Shown here one piece after another: positions 47,718-57,727 of a stretch of DNA of 64,000 nt (the first letter of the stretch is position 1; every line of letters begins with the position of its first letter). The position numbers and the translations under genes were made by a program. The stretch is from Cycas panzhihuaensis (lineage: Eukaryota; Cycadophyta): positions 33,301,741-33,365,740 of the forward strand of contig CM041465.1 of the NCBI GenBank assembly GCA_023213395.1, in the 5' to 3' direction. Under the pieces are notes generated by a model. That model was not told the DNA's origin. It made no database searches and worked only from the letters and a program-made list of their open reading frames with translations.

Positions 47718-47939
47718 GCCATCATAATATGCATGCAAATTGCAATTGTATGGCTTCCTCAAGAGCAAGATAATGTAGTCTAATGGGACTGTGTGCTGGT
47801 TAATAGCCACTTTTGGAGGCATGGTTGTGATAATAAAAACTACGGTTGAAACTACAACTACTGGATCGCTATCGATGTTGTCATTGCTGCTATCGCGATC
47901 GCGACTTCTTGTTGTTACCAAAGGCCGCTTTGTTATTCT
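47718..47939. other. Sequence between element E and gypsy 3
   Basis: No gene seen. It may belong to the undelimited start of the gypsy 3 LTR. Confidence 0.3.
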
Positions 47940-48498
47940 TTATCGCTATTCATTCTTTGCTATATGGTGACCGTGGACCGCGATCGTTACCAAGACTACG
48001 GTTCTTCTTTGATCGCTATTGAGACATTTCCGCTATCTGCTTTATTCTTGTTGCTAAGGATCGGCTACTATTTATTGCGGTTCTTGTTGCGGATCTTGAT
48101 TGCATTGCGGCTTGTGAGATTGCGGCGCAACTCGTGCAAATCGGCGGCTCGGGCAACAAAGTGCACCATGGGCTGACGCAAGGCAGATTAGTTAAGACAG
48201 GACAATTTTAATGAAACAGTTATGTAACTATATGCACATCGCATATAAAGAACAAGAATAGAGATGAGAAAAAGTCGTCCATTGTATATATCTGATGTTT
48301 GATTGGTCTGGGCTGTAACCCTCGTATTGGGCAGTCGGTCCTCTAGTTGTAATTGTTCCGGCATGCGTCTGGTTGTGAGAGGACCAGACGCAATGCCTTT
48401 TGTCATGAATAAAAGTGGTTCTTGATGTTCTCACCAAATGTGTGTCTTTCTTCCATATGAATTCTGCATGTTAGGACAGTTGGAGTGAGGCGCGCACA
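47940..48498 (+). repeat. 5' LTR of gypsy 3 (left boundary uncertain)
   Basis: A primer-binding site (TTGGTTCTGTTGCCGG, 48501 on) follows a GCACA end at 48498. AATAAAAG at about 48409 and the GATCGC-rich stretch upstream would be LTR. No second copy exists in the window, so the start cannot be fixed. Confidence 0.6.
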
Positions 48499-48649
48499 TC
48501 TTGGTTCTGTTGCCGGTTTTCCTAACCGAAGAAGGATGAGTCGTTGAGGTCAGAAGCTGTCCATGCCACCTAGGGCTAACTCGTTGAGAAAGGCTGAGTC
48601 AAGAGAGGAATGAAGTCGACGTTGGGACGCGGAGAGAAGCCAGGAAGGC

Positions 48650-49969
48650 ATGCGCAGACCCAGGGAGCCAGTAGAAGGGAAACTGGCGAAGAAATCAGTC
48701 GGGAAGGGGCGGCAGGAAGAAAGCCAGACCCCAGTTATAGGCGCAAGACGCGGCAGAGAGAAAGAAGCCCAGGAGGATAAGAGACAGCCAGAAACAGAAA
48801 AGAAAATTGCAAAAAAGACCCCTGAAGAGAAACCAAAGCCAAGGCGGGAGAGAGAGAGAGACCTGCAAGAGTTTCAGGACAGTCAAGAAGAAGATCAAAA
48901 TCTTCAGAAATGTGAAGATCTTCAGTCAAAGGAGAAACAGTGGGAAAATTATGAAGAAAACCAGAATTCTGTACAAAAGTATTCTCAAAATTCTGAAGAG
49001 GAAGATGGAAATCTGTTGGAAAATCAACAAGATGGAGGGTTGAAAAACCAGCAAGGTTTAAGCCTGGAAGGAGATGAGAGCTGGCTGAAAAATCAATAGA
49101 ATTCAGAGTTTATAAACCAGCAAAAATTAAATTTCAATGAAGATGAAAGGTTGCCGGAGAAAAGGCTGAAAGAAGACAGATATTTCTAGAATTCTGGGAA
49201 AAATCAGTTTGGAGATTGGAGTCAAGAAAGAATTGAAGAAGAATGGTTGAAACTTGAAGAAGACCAAAGAAATCTATTGCTGGAACCAGAAGAAGACCAG
49301 GAAAACAAACTGCTGGAATCTGTAGAAAATCAAGAAGATCTACAAAGAATTGAAGAAAAACAGACTGTCATAGAAGAAGGAAAGTCAATTAACTTGGAGG
49401 TATACAGTACAACCACAGCAGGGTGGGACTGGTACATAGTGGAGGTAAAAGAAACCCATTCCCGTGTATTAAATCCATTGTATAGAATGAATCAGATCTT
49501 TTCAGGCTCATCATTTGTGGAAGAAAGCCCAGAAAGTGCAATTTTGAGGCAAGAAAGAAGTGAAGGAGAATTGAATATAATTGGACCAGAATCCACAGGT
49601 CCGAGGAACATGGCGCAAGGTAGTGGAATGGGAGGAGGAAACCAAACGATTCCCCCATATGTAATAGTCCAGAACGATGCCATGTTCGGGCATTTACAAT
49701 TTGATGGCTCGAGAGATCTCGGAGATCATTTGGCCTTATTCTCCAATATGCTGAAGATCAAGAAGATTAAAGATCCAGAGGAAATAAAGGCAAGATTTTT
49801 CTCTACGTTGCGAGGAACAGCAATCGCCTGGTACTAGTATGTAGCAAAGACGAATCCCACTTGGGAAGTGGTCCAGACATAATTCCTGGACAGATTTCAG
49901 CGGCTGAGAGATCCAATGTCGATATTCCAGGCCTTGGAATAAATCAGACAAATACTAGGTAAGTCCGTT
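48650..49969 (+). pseudogene. Gypsy 3 gag with Q/E/N-rich N-terminal extension, cut by the pararetrovirus array
   Basis: One frame spans 48650-49837 with two TAG stops (49097 and about 49187). The first 230 codons are charged and repetitive (LQKCEDLQSKEKQWENYEE, LLENQQDGGLKNQQ). The gag core begins near 49670: MFGHLQFDGSRDLGDHLALF, DPEEIKARFFSTLRGTAIAW. It continues through more stops to RDPMSIFQALE and LGKSV, where pararetrovirus sequence begins at 49970. The core is related to, but distinct from, that of gypsy 2 and 4. The extension may be disordered. Confidence 0.8.
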
Positions 49970-50178
49970 TGCATATTTGCCCCGATGCTGTCAATCCTTT
50001 TTTGGGTAGAACTCATCCACTTCGAGTGCCAATTGCCTTGTTTCTGTTCATGGGTAATTGATCCTCCTCCTTTGACTTTGACTATTGGCTGGTATTGTGC
50101 CTTCCAGTCATTTTCTTCTTCTTCGGTGAAATTTTGGTACTCAGGCCATGCGGGCGACTGAGAACAGACCTTGGCTAT
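49970..50178 (-). pseudogene. Partial sequence after movement protein, left terminal repeat unit
   Basis: Matches 55133-55290. In frame it would read EEEENDWKAQYQPIVKVKGG and continue toward the coat region, but it ends at the junction with gypsy 3. A TAA in ACAAACATTTAAATAG separates it from the movement protein; the other two copies have a sense codon there, so the movement protein may extend further in the parent virus. Confidence 0.75.
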
Positions 50179-51117
50179 TTAAATGTTTGTGCCCTCTAGG
50201 ACTTGTATGTAAACTTGATTAGAAGATTGTCCCTTGGTTTCTTCTCCACTTATGTCTTGTTCCTTTTCCTTATAAGGAATCATCTGTATGGAGGCCGACT
50301 TAAGGTTAGTTGGCCTTGGTGCGAATGACAGGCGACTTTTAAATGTTCTTTTATTTTTTAATTGGAAGTGGTCGCTGTCTTTGTTTTCCAGATATTCCCT
50401 TATGGCAGGAATGTTGGAGGCCATGAATCCTTCGGTATTTACTATCTTTCCAAATTCTATCAGGTTCTGTCCAGTTACTGGTATTTGGATTCCATGTGGG
50501 AGGTCTGCATTATCCAGGAAGGTATTGTGTAATCTAAAGATGGCTCTTCCTCCTATGGACAGATAGGAGACGTCCGGCAACAGGTCGACCCCTCTTATTT
50601 CCACGCACATCATGATCCTCTGTGGAGTGATTATGTCCGAGAGTTTAATTGAATAATTCAACTTGACTGAGCAGTAGGCTGGTTCATTTAACTTGCCTTT
50701 AAACTGGAACCTACACGCCTCTTTCCATGTAGGGTGTCCTATGTCTATTATGGACACGGATACCGCCTCTAGTTCATAGGCAAATAGTGGGTTTATTATG
50801 AAATCCATTAATGATAGATGGATATATTTGTAACCTTCCTCCATCCACTTCACACATTCTTCCCTAGAGAAGAATGGAAGGAATACAGGGGCTATGCCTG
50901 TCCCCATGGTTGTTATGTCGACCTCGGCTTGCTTGACGCAGTCTGTGATCAATGCTTTAGCCTTAGTTTCGTTATATAGGTCCTGTATTAGGACTTTTGG
51001 GAAGGCTAACTTTCCAGTGGCCTTATCTATCACAGCTTGTTTTTCTTTAGCTAGGTTCAAAAGGTGTTTCATACCAGCTTCTGTTATGGATCTTGAATGC
51101 CGAGCTTGAAGGGCCAT
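50179..51117 (-). pseudogene. Caulimovirid movement protein, left copy
   Basis: About 312 codons from MALQARHSRSITEAG. The 30K-superfamily core shows EGYKYIHLSLMDFIINPLFA, then SIIDIGHPTWKEA and YCSVKLNYSIKLSDI. In living viruses this protein lets the virus pass through plasmodesmata. An upstream GTG-started extension through the primer site is an artefact of read-through. The left copy lacks two residues relative to the others around YELEAVSVS, and is otherwise nearly identical. The start lies about 60 bases after the primer site. Confidence 0.87.
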
Positions 51118-51176
51118 TATTGAGGAGACACAGTCAATCCGTATGTTCCCAATATCCAACACGGTTCCTAGCGCTG

Positions 51177-51188
51177 GCTCTGATACCA
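51177..51188 (-). other. Pararetrovirus Met-tRNA primer-binding site
   Basis: Minus strand reads TGGTATCAGAGC, the exact caulimovirid initiator Met-tRNA site, which by convention marks position 1 of the genome. It precedes the left movement protein. The right copies end a few bases short of where this site would be. Confidence 0.9.
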
Positions 51189-51637
51189 CTAAAAATCCTC
51201 GGCTACTAGCAGTCTACCCTGTGCCTACTTACGACGATAATAATGTCTCGGCGGGCACTTGCACTTCAACAAAGATTTCTAAGCAGTATATAACCAGAAT
51301 CCAGAAAGTAACGAAGTGATACAAGAAATCATACTAATGTCCTTATGCAAGCTTGGTATACAATAGAATGGGTCTCGATATAATTTCTGATTGCCAAGAT
51401 CCTATAACAGGCGAGGCAAGAGCATACTTTTATATCAAAACATTCATTGTAGCATAATAGTAAAAGGAAAAACAAAAGAACTCAAAGTGACGCAGCTAGA
51501 TGTTTTAGAAATCACACCTTCTATTATCTTCTGAAATTACAGCAAGCCTTCAAAACACCTTGCCCTTCTTCTTCTCCTTCGTTTCTCCCTTCCTTTGCTC
51601 CTTCGCGAGTGAGTCCCAAATGAGGGAACTCCCCCCG

Positions 51638-51645
51638 CTTTTATA
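51638..51645 (-). promoter_or_regulatory. TATA box of pararetrovirus promoter
   Basis: Minus strand reads TATAAAAG in context TCTATAAAAGCGGGG. It lies about 450 bases before the primer site and about 150 bases after the repeat array, as expected for a caulimovirid promoter. Confidence 0.7.
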
Positions 51646-51789
51646 GATTGAATTTCTCATTATTTTATTAGAGGGGTTCCTCGGTAGAAGTAGTGGAGCA
51701 TTAAAATAATGGGAGAATAACTAGGAGTATCTGTCCTGCGAGGCAAGTGATGTCCTAGCGACAGACTTTAATATAATTATTTAATACTC

Positions 51790-52113
51790 GCACGTGAGAG
51801 ACATCCCCTCTCACAAGGATTCGTCAGACTGGGGACGGACTCCTGACATAATACTGACAGCTGCATGTGAAAGATATCCACTCTTCCGTAGCTCTGCCAG
51901 TGCGTGGACAGACTGTTGACATGATATTTATAATTTTTTAATATTTACGTGTGAGGGACATCCCCCCTCACTGAGATTCGTCAGTCCTATGACATGATGC
52001 CATATAGTTCTTTAATATTTTTCGTGAGAGACATCCCCTCTCACTAGGACACGTCAAAATGTAGAGGACAACCCCCTTTACTAGGCTCCAACGTGGAGGA
52101 CACCCCCCTCCAC
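51790..52113 (-). repeat. Enhancer-like tandem repeats with palindromes and TGACG motifs
   Basis: Variants of GTGAGAGACATCCCCTCTCAC occur at 51794-51814, 51867 on (weak), 51951-51971, 52024-52044 and 52093-52113. Each has pairing arms of seven bases. Minus-strand TGACG follows three of them (51822-51826, 51979-51983, 52052-52056). TGACG is the core of as-1-type sites known in caulimovirid promoters. Confidence 0.75.
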
Positions 52114-52150
52114 ATAGGGTTTATTCATCATAGTCACTGTCAAATTCTTC

Positions 52151-52640
52151 AAGTCCCTATTCAAATGCTGGGTCCCACCACCGCATTCTGTCTTCTACCC
52201 ATAGGTACCCGTAATGGCGATGTACGTCTGGCTCGTTTTCGAATTCAAATTCAAACATTTCTCCTAACGGTCCAGGGTTAGTTTCGATGGTGGAATAGTA
52301 GATCTTCAAGGGATCATCGTCTACGTGGTAAATTCCCCTAATTCTTCTGCCAAAGATAATCCTGCTATTATATAAATTTGCATAGTGAGCCTTTGAGGGC
52401 GGATTGCTTCTATAATAAGATCCTGCAAATGTATGCACCAGAAGATACCACCAGCCAGATGCGTACCCCGTATGTGTGAAGGCAAAACCTATATTCTTAA
52501 CCACCCTTGCATTGATTAGTATTAAAATTTCTTTGTAGTCCCTGAAGGTAATGTCGGGCGCTGTAATTTTAACAAATTCGAATTCAGGGTCATAGATCCA
52601 TCCGAACAGATTTGCATTGTCTAGCTCATAGCGGTGTTCT
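52151..52640 (-). pseudogene. Region after RNase H of the pararetrovirus, unassigned
   Basis: Minus-strand frame after RNase H reads as protein with aromatic-rich motifs (SGWWYLLVHTFAGSYYRS, FGRRIRGIYHVDDDP, RHYGYLWVEDRMRWWDP), about 160 codons, to a stop near 52130. I do not recognise a domain. It may be a C-terminal extension of the polyprotein. Confidence 0.5.
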
Positions 52641-53750
52641 GCCTACAAGCGAGGGTGATGTGCTTCCAAATTTATTTGGGACGCCATCTGCAAGTAGTAG
52701 TCTGTTTCAATACTGTACCATATCTTCATCTGGAGGTCTTTGGGCGGTCTTGACTGCCTCAGAATCGGGTCCACTGCGCTTCCTCTTGTGCCATTCTGTT
52801 GCATGTCTGCCTTTGAATAGTGCGGCTCCCCATCCTGAGTTGGATGCATCTGCTTGGACTGTGAATTTCCCCTTTCCAGTCGGAATTTTCAAAGGTGGAA
52901 GTTTCATGCACATTTTCTTTAGTTCTCGAACTAGTTGGGTGTGCTCGTTGGTCCAATTGAAAGAATTCTTTTTCAGTAGGGACTGTAATCTTGCTCTTTG
53001 TAAGCTACAATCTTTAATGAAAGGTAGCAAGTAGTTTATGCATCTTAAGAATGACTGGACTTGTTTAGGAGTTGTCATCTCATTAGGGTATTCTAGGATG
53101 TGTGAGACCACATGGGGTTGTGGTTGAACCTGTCCTTCCTTGATGTGTAGTCCCAAGAATTCTATCTCGGATTGAGCCAAACTGGTTTTGGGGTCTGATA
53201 GTACTATCCCGTTTTCTTGGACCAGCTCGAGGAACTTGTTCAGGTGGTTCATGTGTTCTTCCAATAAGGAAGAATAGATTAGAATGTCGTCTATGTACAC
53301 AAGAATAAAGGAGTAGTACGGCCTGAAGATTAAGTCCATCCATCTCTGGAAGTAGCTGGGTGCATTGCAAAGTTTGAACGACATGACCATCCATTCATAC
53401 TGTCCTTGGGGAGTGCTAAAGGCGGTTTTGTGGATGTGTTCTGGGGCTGTCTTAATCTAGTAGAAGCCACTTTTGCAGTCAAATTTGGAGTAAATCTTTG
53501 ACCCTACCAAATTCCTCAGGAGGTTGTCCTTGTGAGGGATTGGGTACCTGAATTTGATCGTGATGGCATTAAGTGGCTTGTAATTGACCACCATTCTCTT
53601 TTTCCCCCGTTTTTGTTCGCTATGCTTGTTTACCATGAATGCCAGACAAGAAAAATCCGAAGTAGAGGGCCTGATGAGATTATACTTTACCAGTTCATCT
53701 AGCGCTGCCTCCATATCTCTTCTGTCTTTCGAACTGACCGGGATGGCTTT
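52641..53750 (-). pseudogene. Caulimovirid reverse transcriptase and RNase H
   Basis: RT starts around MEAALDELVKYNLIRPSTSD and shows VNYKPLNAITIKFRYPIP and FDCKSGFY. An in-frame TAG follows at about 53458, where family members have a sense codon. The frame then continues through KLCNAPSYFQRWMDLIF and the intact YIDD catalytic motif (VYIDDILIYSS), then FLGLHIKEGQ. RNase H begins with FTVQADASNSGWGAAL and HATEWHKRK and loses similarity near 52720. Only copy of these enzymes in the array. Inactive because of the stop and truncated RNase H. Confidence 0.88.
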
Positions 53751-53859
53751 GCCGTATGTTGATGCTCCTGGCAGCGTATTTATCTTGTAATCTTGTATTT
53801 GATTGCCAGAAGGCTTGTGGGTTGAGATGGCAGCAATCCTGAAAGTTCGAGAGATTCTG

Positions 53860-54435
53860 CTATTGTCTTGTTCTCCCTTTGCCTTGTTCTAACCAGATCT
53901 GCTTCCTTTTGAGCTTGGCTATTGCCAGCTGCGTGTGATGGAGGGCCACTTCATTGATGTCATCATCTTTTAATTCTGAAAGGATTTCTGTCTCCAGCTT
54001 CTTCAGTTGTTCTGCCGTGGGTTCTTCAGGTTCCCTTATGCGCATCTCACTACAGATTTTAGGGATTTGTGATGAGAAGGACACATTGTTCACGAATCCT
54101 GAAGGGTGGACAATGTCGAGGCTTGAGTTGGAGTTCTTTATGGTGTACTCAGGGAACTGAGAGACAAACTCCTGTCCCAAAACTGCACACTCAGAGATGT
54201 CGTTATTCACGATGAAGTGAATATCATATGTACAGGATCCCATTTCTACTGGGAGAGTGCATTCATAAGTACTAGTGGACTTCTGTCCCTTCATGCCATA
54301 GGTGGCAATAGGGGATGATAGTCTTGTGAGGAGAGCCCTTGGTACGCAAGTCTCGTGTATCATGTTATAGGTGCATCCGATGTCCAGGAGAGCTTCGAGT
54401 TCAAATGAACTATTGTATTTACACTTTATATACAA
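53860..54435 (-). pseudogene. Caulimovirid aspartic protease
   Basis: The active-site strand reads LEALLDIGCTYNMI; the catalytic triplet is DIG where DTG or DSG is expected, an inactivating change. LGQEFVSQFPEY follows, and a helical region (EQLKKLETEILSELKDDD) leads toward RT. It is separated from the zinc knuckle by a stop-containing lysine/arginine-rich linker (54436-54640). The enzyme would cut the viral polyprotein. Confidence 0.8.
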
Positions 54436-54640
54436 CCCATTGGAGGTATGTGGTAGGACCTTTGGGCCTGTCTCCTTATGTCCTTTCCTGGACTCGACTA
54501 GCTCCTGGTGTTGTTTCTTGATCTCCTCGATTTATCTTTTCTTCTCATTAGGTTCCAACCACCATTTGGAGTTAATGTCCCTCATTTTCCTGTTGAGGGT
54601 AGTGTAGCATGTGGGGTCTCAGATAAGTCCTTTGGCCACG

Positions 54641-55291
54641 AGTTCTCCTTCAGAGTCTCCTGAGTCAGAGCTTAATTCATACAGATCCTCTTGCTCTAAT
54701 ACTTCTACGTCTGACGGGATGTATTCCCAATATCTTCTAAAGGATTCGTCTGCATACATGGCCCTGACCCTGGGTTTCTTTTTGGGGCATTAGTCGGCAA
54801 AGTGCCCTGTCTTGCCACATAGGTAGCATGTTTCCTTGTCGCCTCTTTTTATTGGCATTCTCCTCCTTCTAAAGTAGTGTTTTCGAGGCCTTCTTCTTTT
54901 GTCATAGGACCGTTTTATCTATTTTTGCCTTTTGTGTTTTTTCTCCTTCTGGTCCTTTCCATATTTTTTAGTATAAGAGAAGCATTGGCAGTCTTTCATG
55001 CTTATCTTATCTTTTATGGTTCCTTTGATCACCTTTTTGTCTGTGCAATAGTCGGCTACGCAGATTCTCATGCTTATCTATCATGTCGGTCTATATGGTT
55101 AGGCTTTCTAGGCTTCTCTGGATAGTCTGCATATTTGCCCCGATGCTGTCAATCCTTTTTTGGGTAGAACTCATCCACTTCGAGTGCCAATTGCCCTGTT
55201 TCTGTTCATGGGTAATTGATCCTCCTCCTTTGACTTTGACTATTGGCTGGTATTGTGCCTTCCAGTCATTTTCTTCTTCTTCGGTGAAATT
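54641..55291 (-). pseudogene. Coat protein and zinc-knuckle region, minus copy, internally deleted
   Basis: Contains the CYLCGKTGHFAD knuckle at about 54800-54840 (followed by a stop) and a basic arginine/lysine-rich tract before it, then ADESFRRYWEYIPSDVEV. Compared with the plus copy, the sequence jumps from the region equal to 57655 to that equal to about 58485; the junction is near 55068-55085. About 0.83 kb of coat sequence is missing. Confidence 0.82.
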
Positions 55292-56278
55292 CTAGTACTC
55301 AGGCCATGCAGGTGACTGAGAGCAGACCTTGGCTATTAAAATGTTTGTGCCCTTCGGGACTTGTATGTAAACTTGATTAGAAGATTGTCCCTTGGTTTCT
55401 TCTCCACTTATGTCTTGTTCCTTTTTCTTAAAAGGAATCATCTGTATGGAGGCCGACTTAAGGTTAGTTGGCCCTGGTGTGAATGACAGGCGATTTTTAA
55501 ATGTTCTTTTGTCTTTTAATTGGAAGTGGTCGCTGTCTTTGTTTTCCAGATATTCCCTTATGGCAGGAATGTTGGAGGCCATGAATCCTTCGGTATTTAC
55601 TGTCTTTCCAAATTCTATCAGGTTTTGTCCGGTTACTGGTATCTGGATTCCATGTGGGAGGTCTGCATTATCCAGGAAGGTATTGTGTAATCTAAAGATG
55701 GCTCTTTCTCCTATGGACAGATAGGAGACGTCCGGCAATAGGTCGGACCCTCTTATTTCCACGCACATCATGATCCTCTGTGGAGTGATTATGTCGGAGA
55801 GTTTAATTGAATAATTTAGCTTGACTGAGCAGTAGGTTGGTTCATTTAACTTGCCTTTAAACTGGCACCTATACGCCTCTTTCCATGTAGGGTGTCCTAT
55901 GTCTATTATGGACACCAGATACTCTACCTCTAGTTCATAGGCAAATAGTGGGTTTATTATGAAATCCATTAATGATAGATGGATATATTTGTAACCTTCT
56001 TCCATCCACTTCACACATTCTTCTCTAGAGAAGAATGGAAGGAATACAAGGGCTATGCCTGTCCCCATGGTTGTTATGTCGACCTCAGCTTGCTTGACGC
56101 AGCCTGTGGTCAATGCTTTAGCCTTAGTTTCATTATATAGGTCCTGTATCAGGACTTTTGGGAAGCCTAGCTTTCTAGTGGCCTTATCTATCACAGCTTG
56201 TTTTTCTTTAACTAGGTTCAAAAGGTGTTTCATACCAGCTTCTGTTATGGATCTTGAACGCCGAGCTTGAAGGGCCAT
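55292..56278 (-). pseudogene. Caulimovirid movement protein, right minus copy
   Basis: About 328 codons from MALQARRSRSITEAG to a TAG after SQSPAWPEY. It is open across its length and keeps the 30K core (GYKYIHLSLMDFI, VSIIDIGHPTWKEA). The longer frame up to 56494 is read-through into duplicated sequence at the inversion junction. Together with the plus copy it forms a long inverted repeat. Confidence 0.87.
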
Positions 56279-56333
56279 TATTGAGGAGACACAGTCAATC
56301 CGTATGTTCCCAATATCCACCACGGTTCCTAGC

Positions 56334-56418
56334 GATGTTATGGATCTTGAACGCCGAGCTTGAAGGGCCATTATTGAGGAGACACAGTCAATCCGTATGT
56401 TCCCAATATCCACCGCTA
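56334..56418 (-). repeat. Short extra copy of movement-protein start at the inversion centre
   Basis: About 85 bases repeat 56256-56330 (GTTATGGATCTTGAACGCCG to CCAATATCCACC), directly before the plus-strand copy begins. It is a stub between the two head-to-head copies. Confidence 0.85.
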
Positions 56419-56469
56419 GGAACCGTGGTGGATATTGGGAACATATGGATTGACTGTGTCTCCTCAATA

Positions 56470-57483
56470 ATGGCCCTTCAAGCTTGGCGTTCAAGATCCA
56501 TAATGTGTCGTATGAAACACCTTTTGAACCTAGCTAAAGAAAAACAAGCTGTGATAGATAAGGCCACTGGAAAGCTAGGCTTCCCAAAAGTCCTGATACA
56601 AGACCTATATAACGAAACTAAGGCTAAAGCATTGACCACAGACTGCGTCAAGCAAGCTGAGGTCGACATAACAACCATGGGGACATGCATAGCCCCTATA
56701 TTCCTTCCATTCTTCTCTAGGGAAGAATGTGTGAAGTGGATGGAAGAAGGTTACAAATATATCCATCTATCATTAATGGATTTCATAATAAACCCACTAT
56801 TTGCCTATGAACTAGAGGTAGAGTATCTGGTGTCCATAATAGACATAGGACACCCTACATGGAAAGAGGCGTATAGGTGCCAGTTTAAAGGCAAGTTAAA
56901 TGAACCAGCCTATTGCTCAGTCAAGCTAAATTATTCAATTAAACTCTCGGACATAATCACTCCACAGAGGATCATGATGTGCATGGAAATAAGAGGGGTC
57001 AACCTGATGCCGGACGTCTCCTATCTGTCCATAGGAGGAAGAGCCATCTTTAGATTACATAATACCTTCCTGGATAAGGCACACCTCCCACATGGAATCC
57101 AGATACCGGTAACCGGACAGAACCTGATAGAATTTGGAAAGACGGTGAATACCGAAGGATTCATGGCCTCCAACATTCCTGCCATAAGGGAATATCTGGA
57201 AAACAAAGACAGCGACCACTTCCAATTAAAAGACAAAAGAACATTTAAAAGTCGTCATTATTCGCACTGGCCAACTAACCTTAAGTCGGCCTCCATACAG
57301 ATGATTCTTTTTAAGGAAAAGGAACAAGACATAAGTGGAGAAGAAACCAAGGGACAATCTTCTAATCAAGTTTACATACAAGTCCCGAAGGGCACAAACA
57401 TTTCAATAGCCAAGGTCTCTGCGCCCGCCATGGCCTCGAAAATTTGCATTTCCCAAGAAGAAGAAGAAATGAAGGCACAATAA
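56470..57483 (+). pseudogene. Caulimovirid movement protein, plus copy
   Basis: 337 codons from MALQAWRSRSIMCRMKHLL to a TAA. The 30K core is intact (GYKYIHLSLMDFI, VSIIDIGHPTWKEA). An open frame starting at 56254 adds about 70 codons of antisense and junction sequence, which I exclude. The end diverges from the minus copy (EEEEMKAQ), after a small rearrangement near 57410. Full-length but isolated from any promoter of its own. Confidence 0.87.
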
Positions 57484-57727
57484 ATAAAATTGATAGTCAA
57501 AGTCAAAGGAGGAGGATCAATTACCCATGAAGATGTGGTAATAATTGGCAAAAGGATGAGTTTCCGCAAAAAATGATTGACAGCATCGGGGCAAATATGC
57601 AGACTATCCAGAGAAGCCTAGAAAGGCTAACCATATAGACCGACATGATATTTCAAACTGTCCAAGAGATCGGGCCCCTGCTTTCTCGGAGGAAAAATAC
57701 AACTCACTAAAATAGATCTTAGATCAG

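Larger units (their letters stand above)
51189..52150 (-). promoter_or_regulatory. Pararetrovirus large intergenic region
   Basis: Non-coding region between the end of pol and the primer site. It holds a TATA box (51638-51645), an upstream array of repeats with TGACG words (51790-52113), and a transcribed leader of about 450 bases. By analogy with caulimovirids it would drive the pregenomic RNA leftwards. Confidence 0.8.
55070..57657. repeat. Head-to-head inverted repeat of pararetrovirus, arms about 1.25 kb
   Basis: Left arm 55070-56333 (minus) and right arm 56415-57657 (plus) are nearly identical in reverse complement, separated by the 85-base stub. A transcript across it could fold into a long hairpin. 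Confidence 0.9.

Noticed and set aside
50288-51109. Plus-strand open frames opposite the left movement protein (also 55392-56270 and, on the minus strand, 56478-57236)
   Set aside because: They are antisense shadows of the three movement-protein copies and recur because the copies are nearly identical.
51790-52113. CRISPR-like palindromic repeats
   Set aside because: They are part of a viral promoter region with variable spacing and only about 21-base units.
56254-56469. N-terminal extension of the plus-strand movement-protein frame
   Set aside because: It consists of antisense movement-protein start plus the duplicated stub at the inversion centre, so it is a junction artefact and not a protein domain.
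56279-56494. N-terminal extension of the right minus-strand movement-protein frame
   Set aside because: Reads through a duplicated copy of the gene start and the inverted junction; the internal MALQARRSRS start matches all copies.
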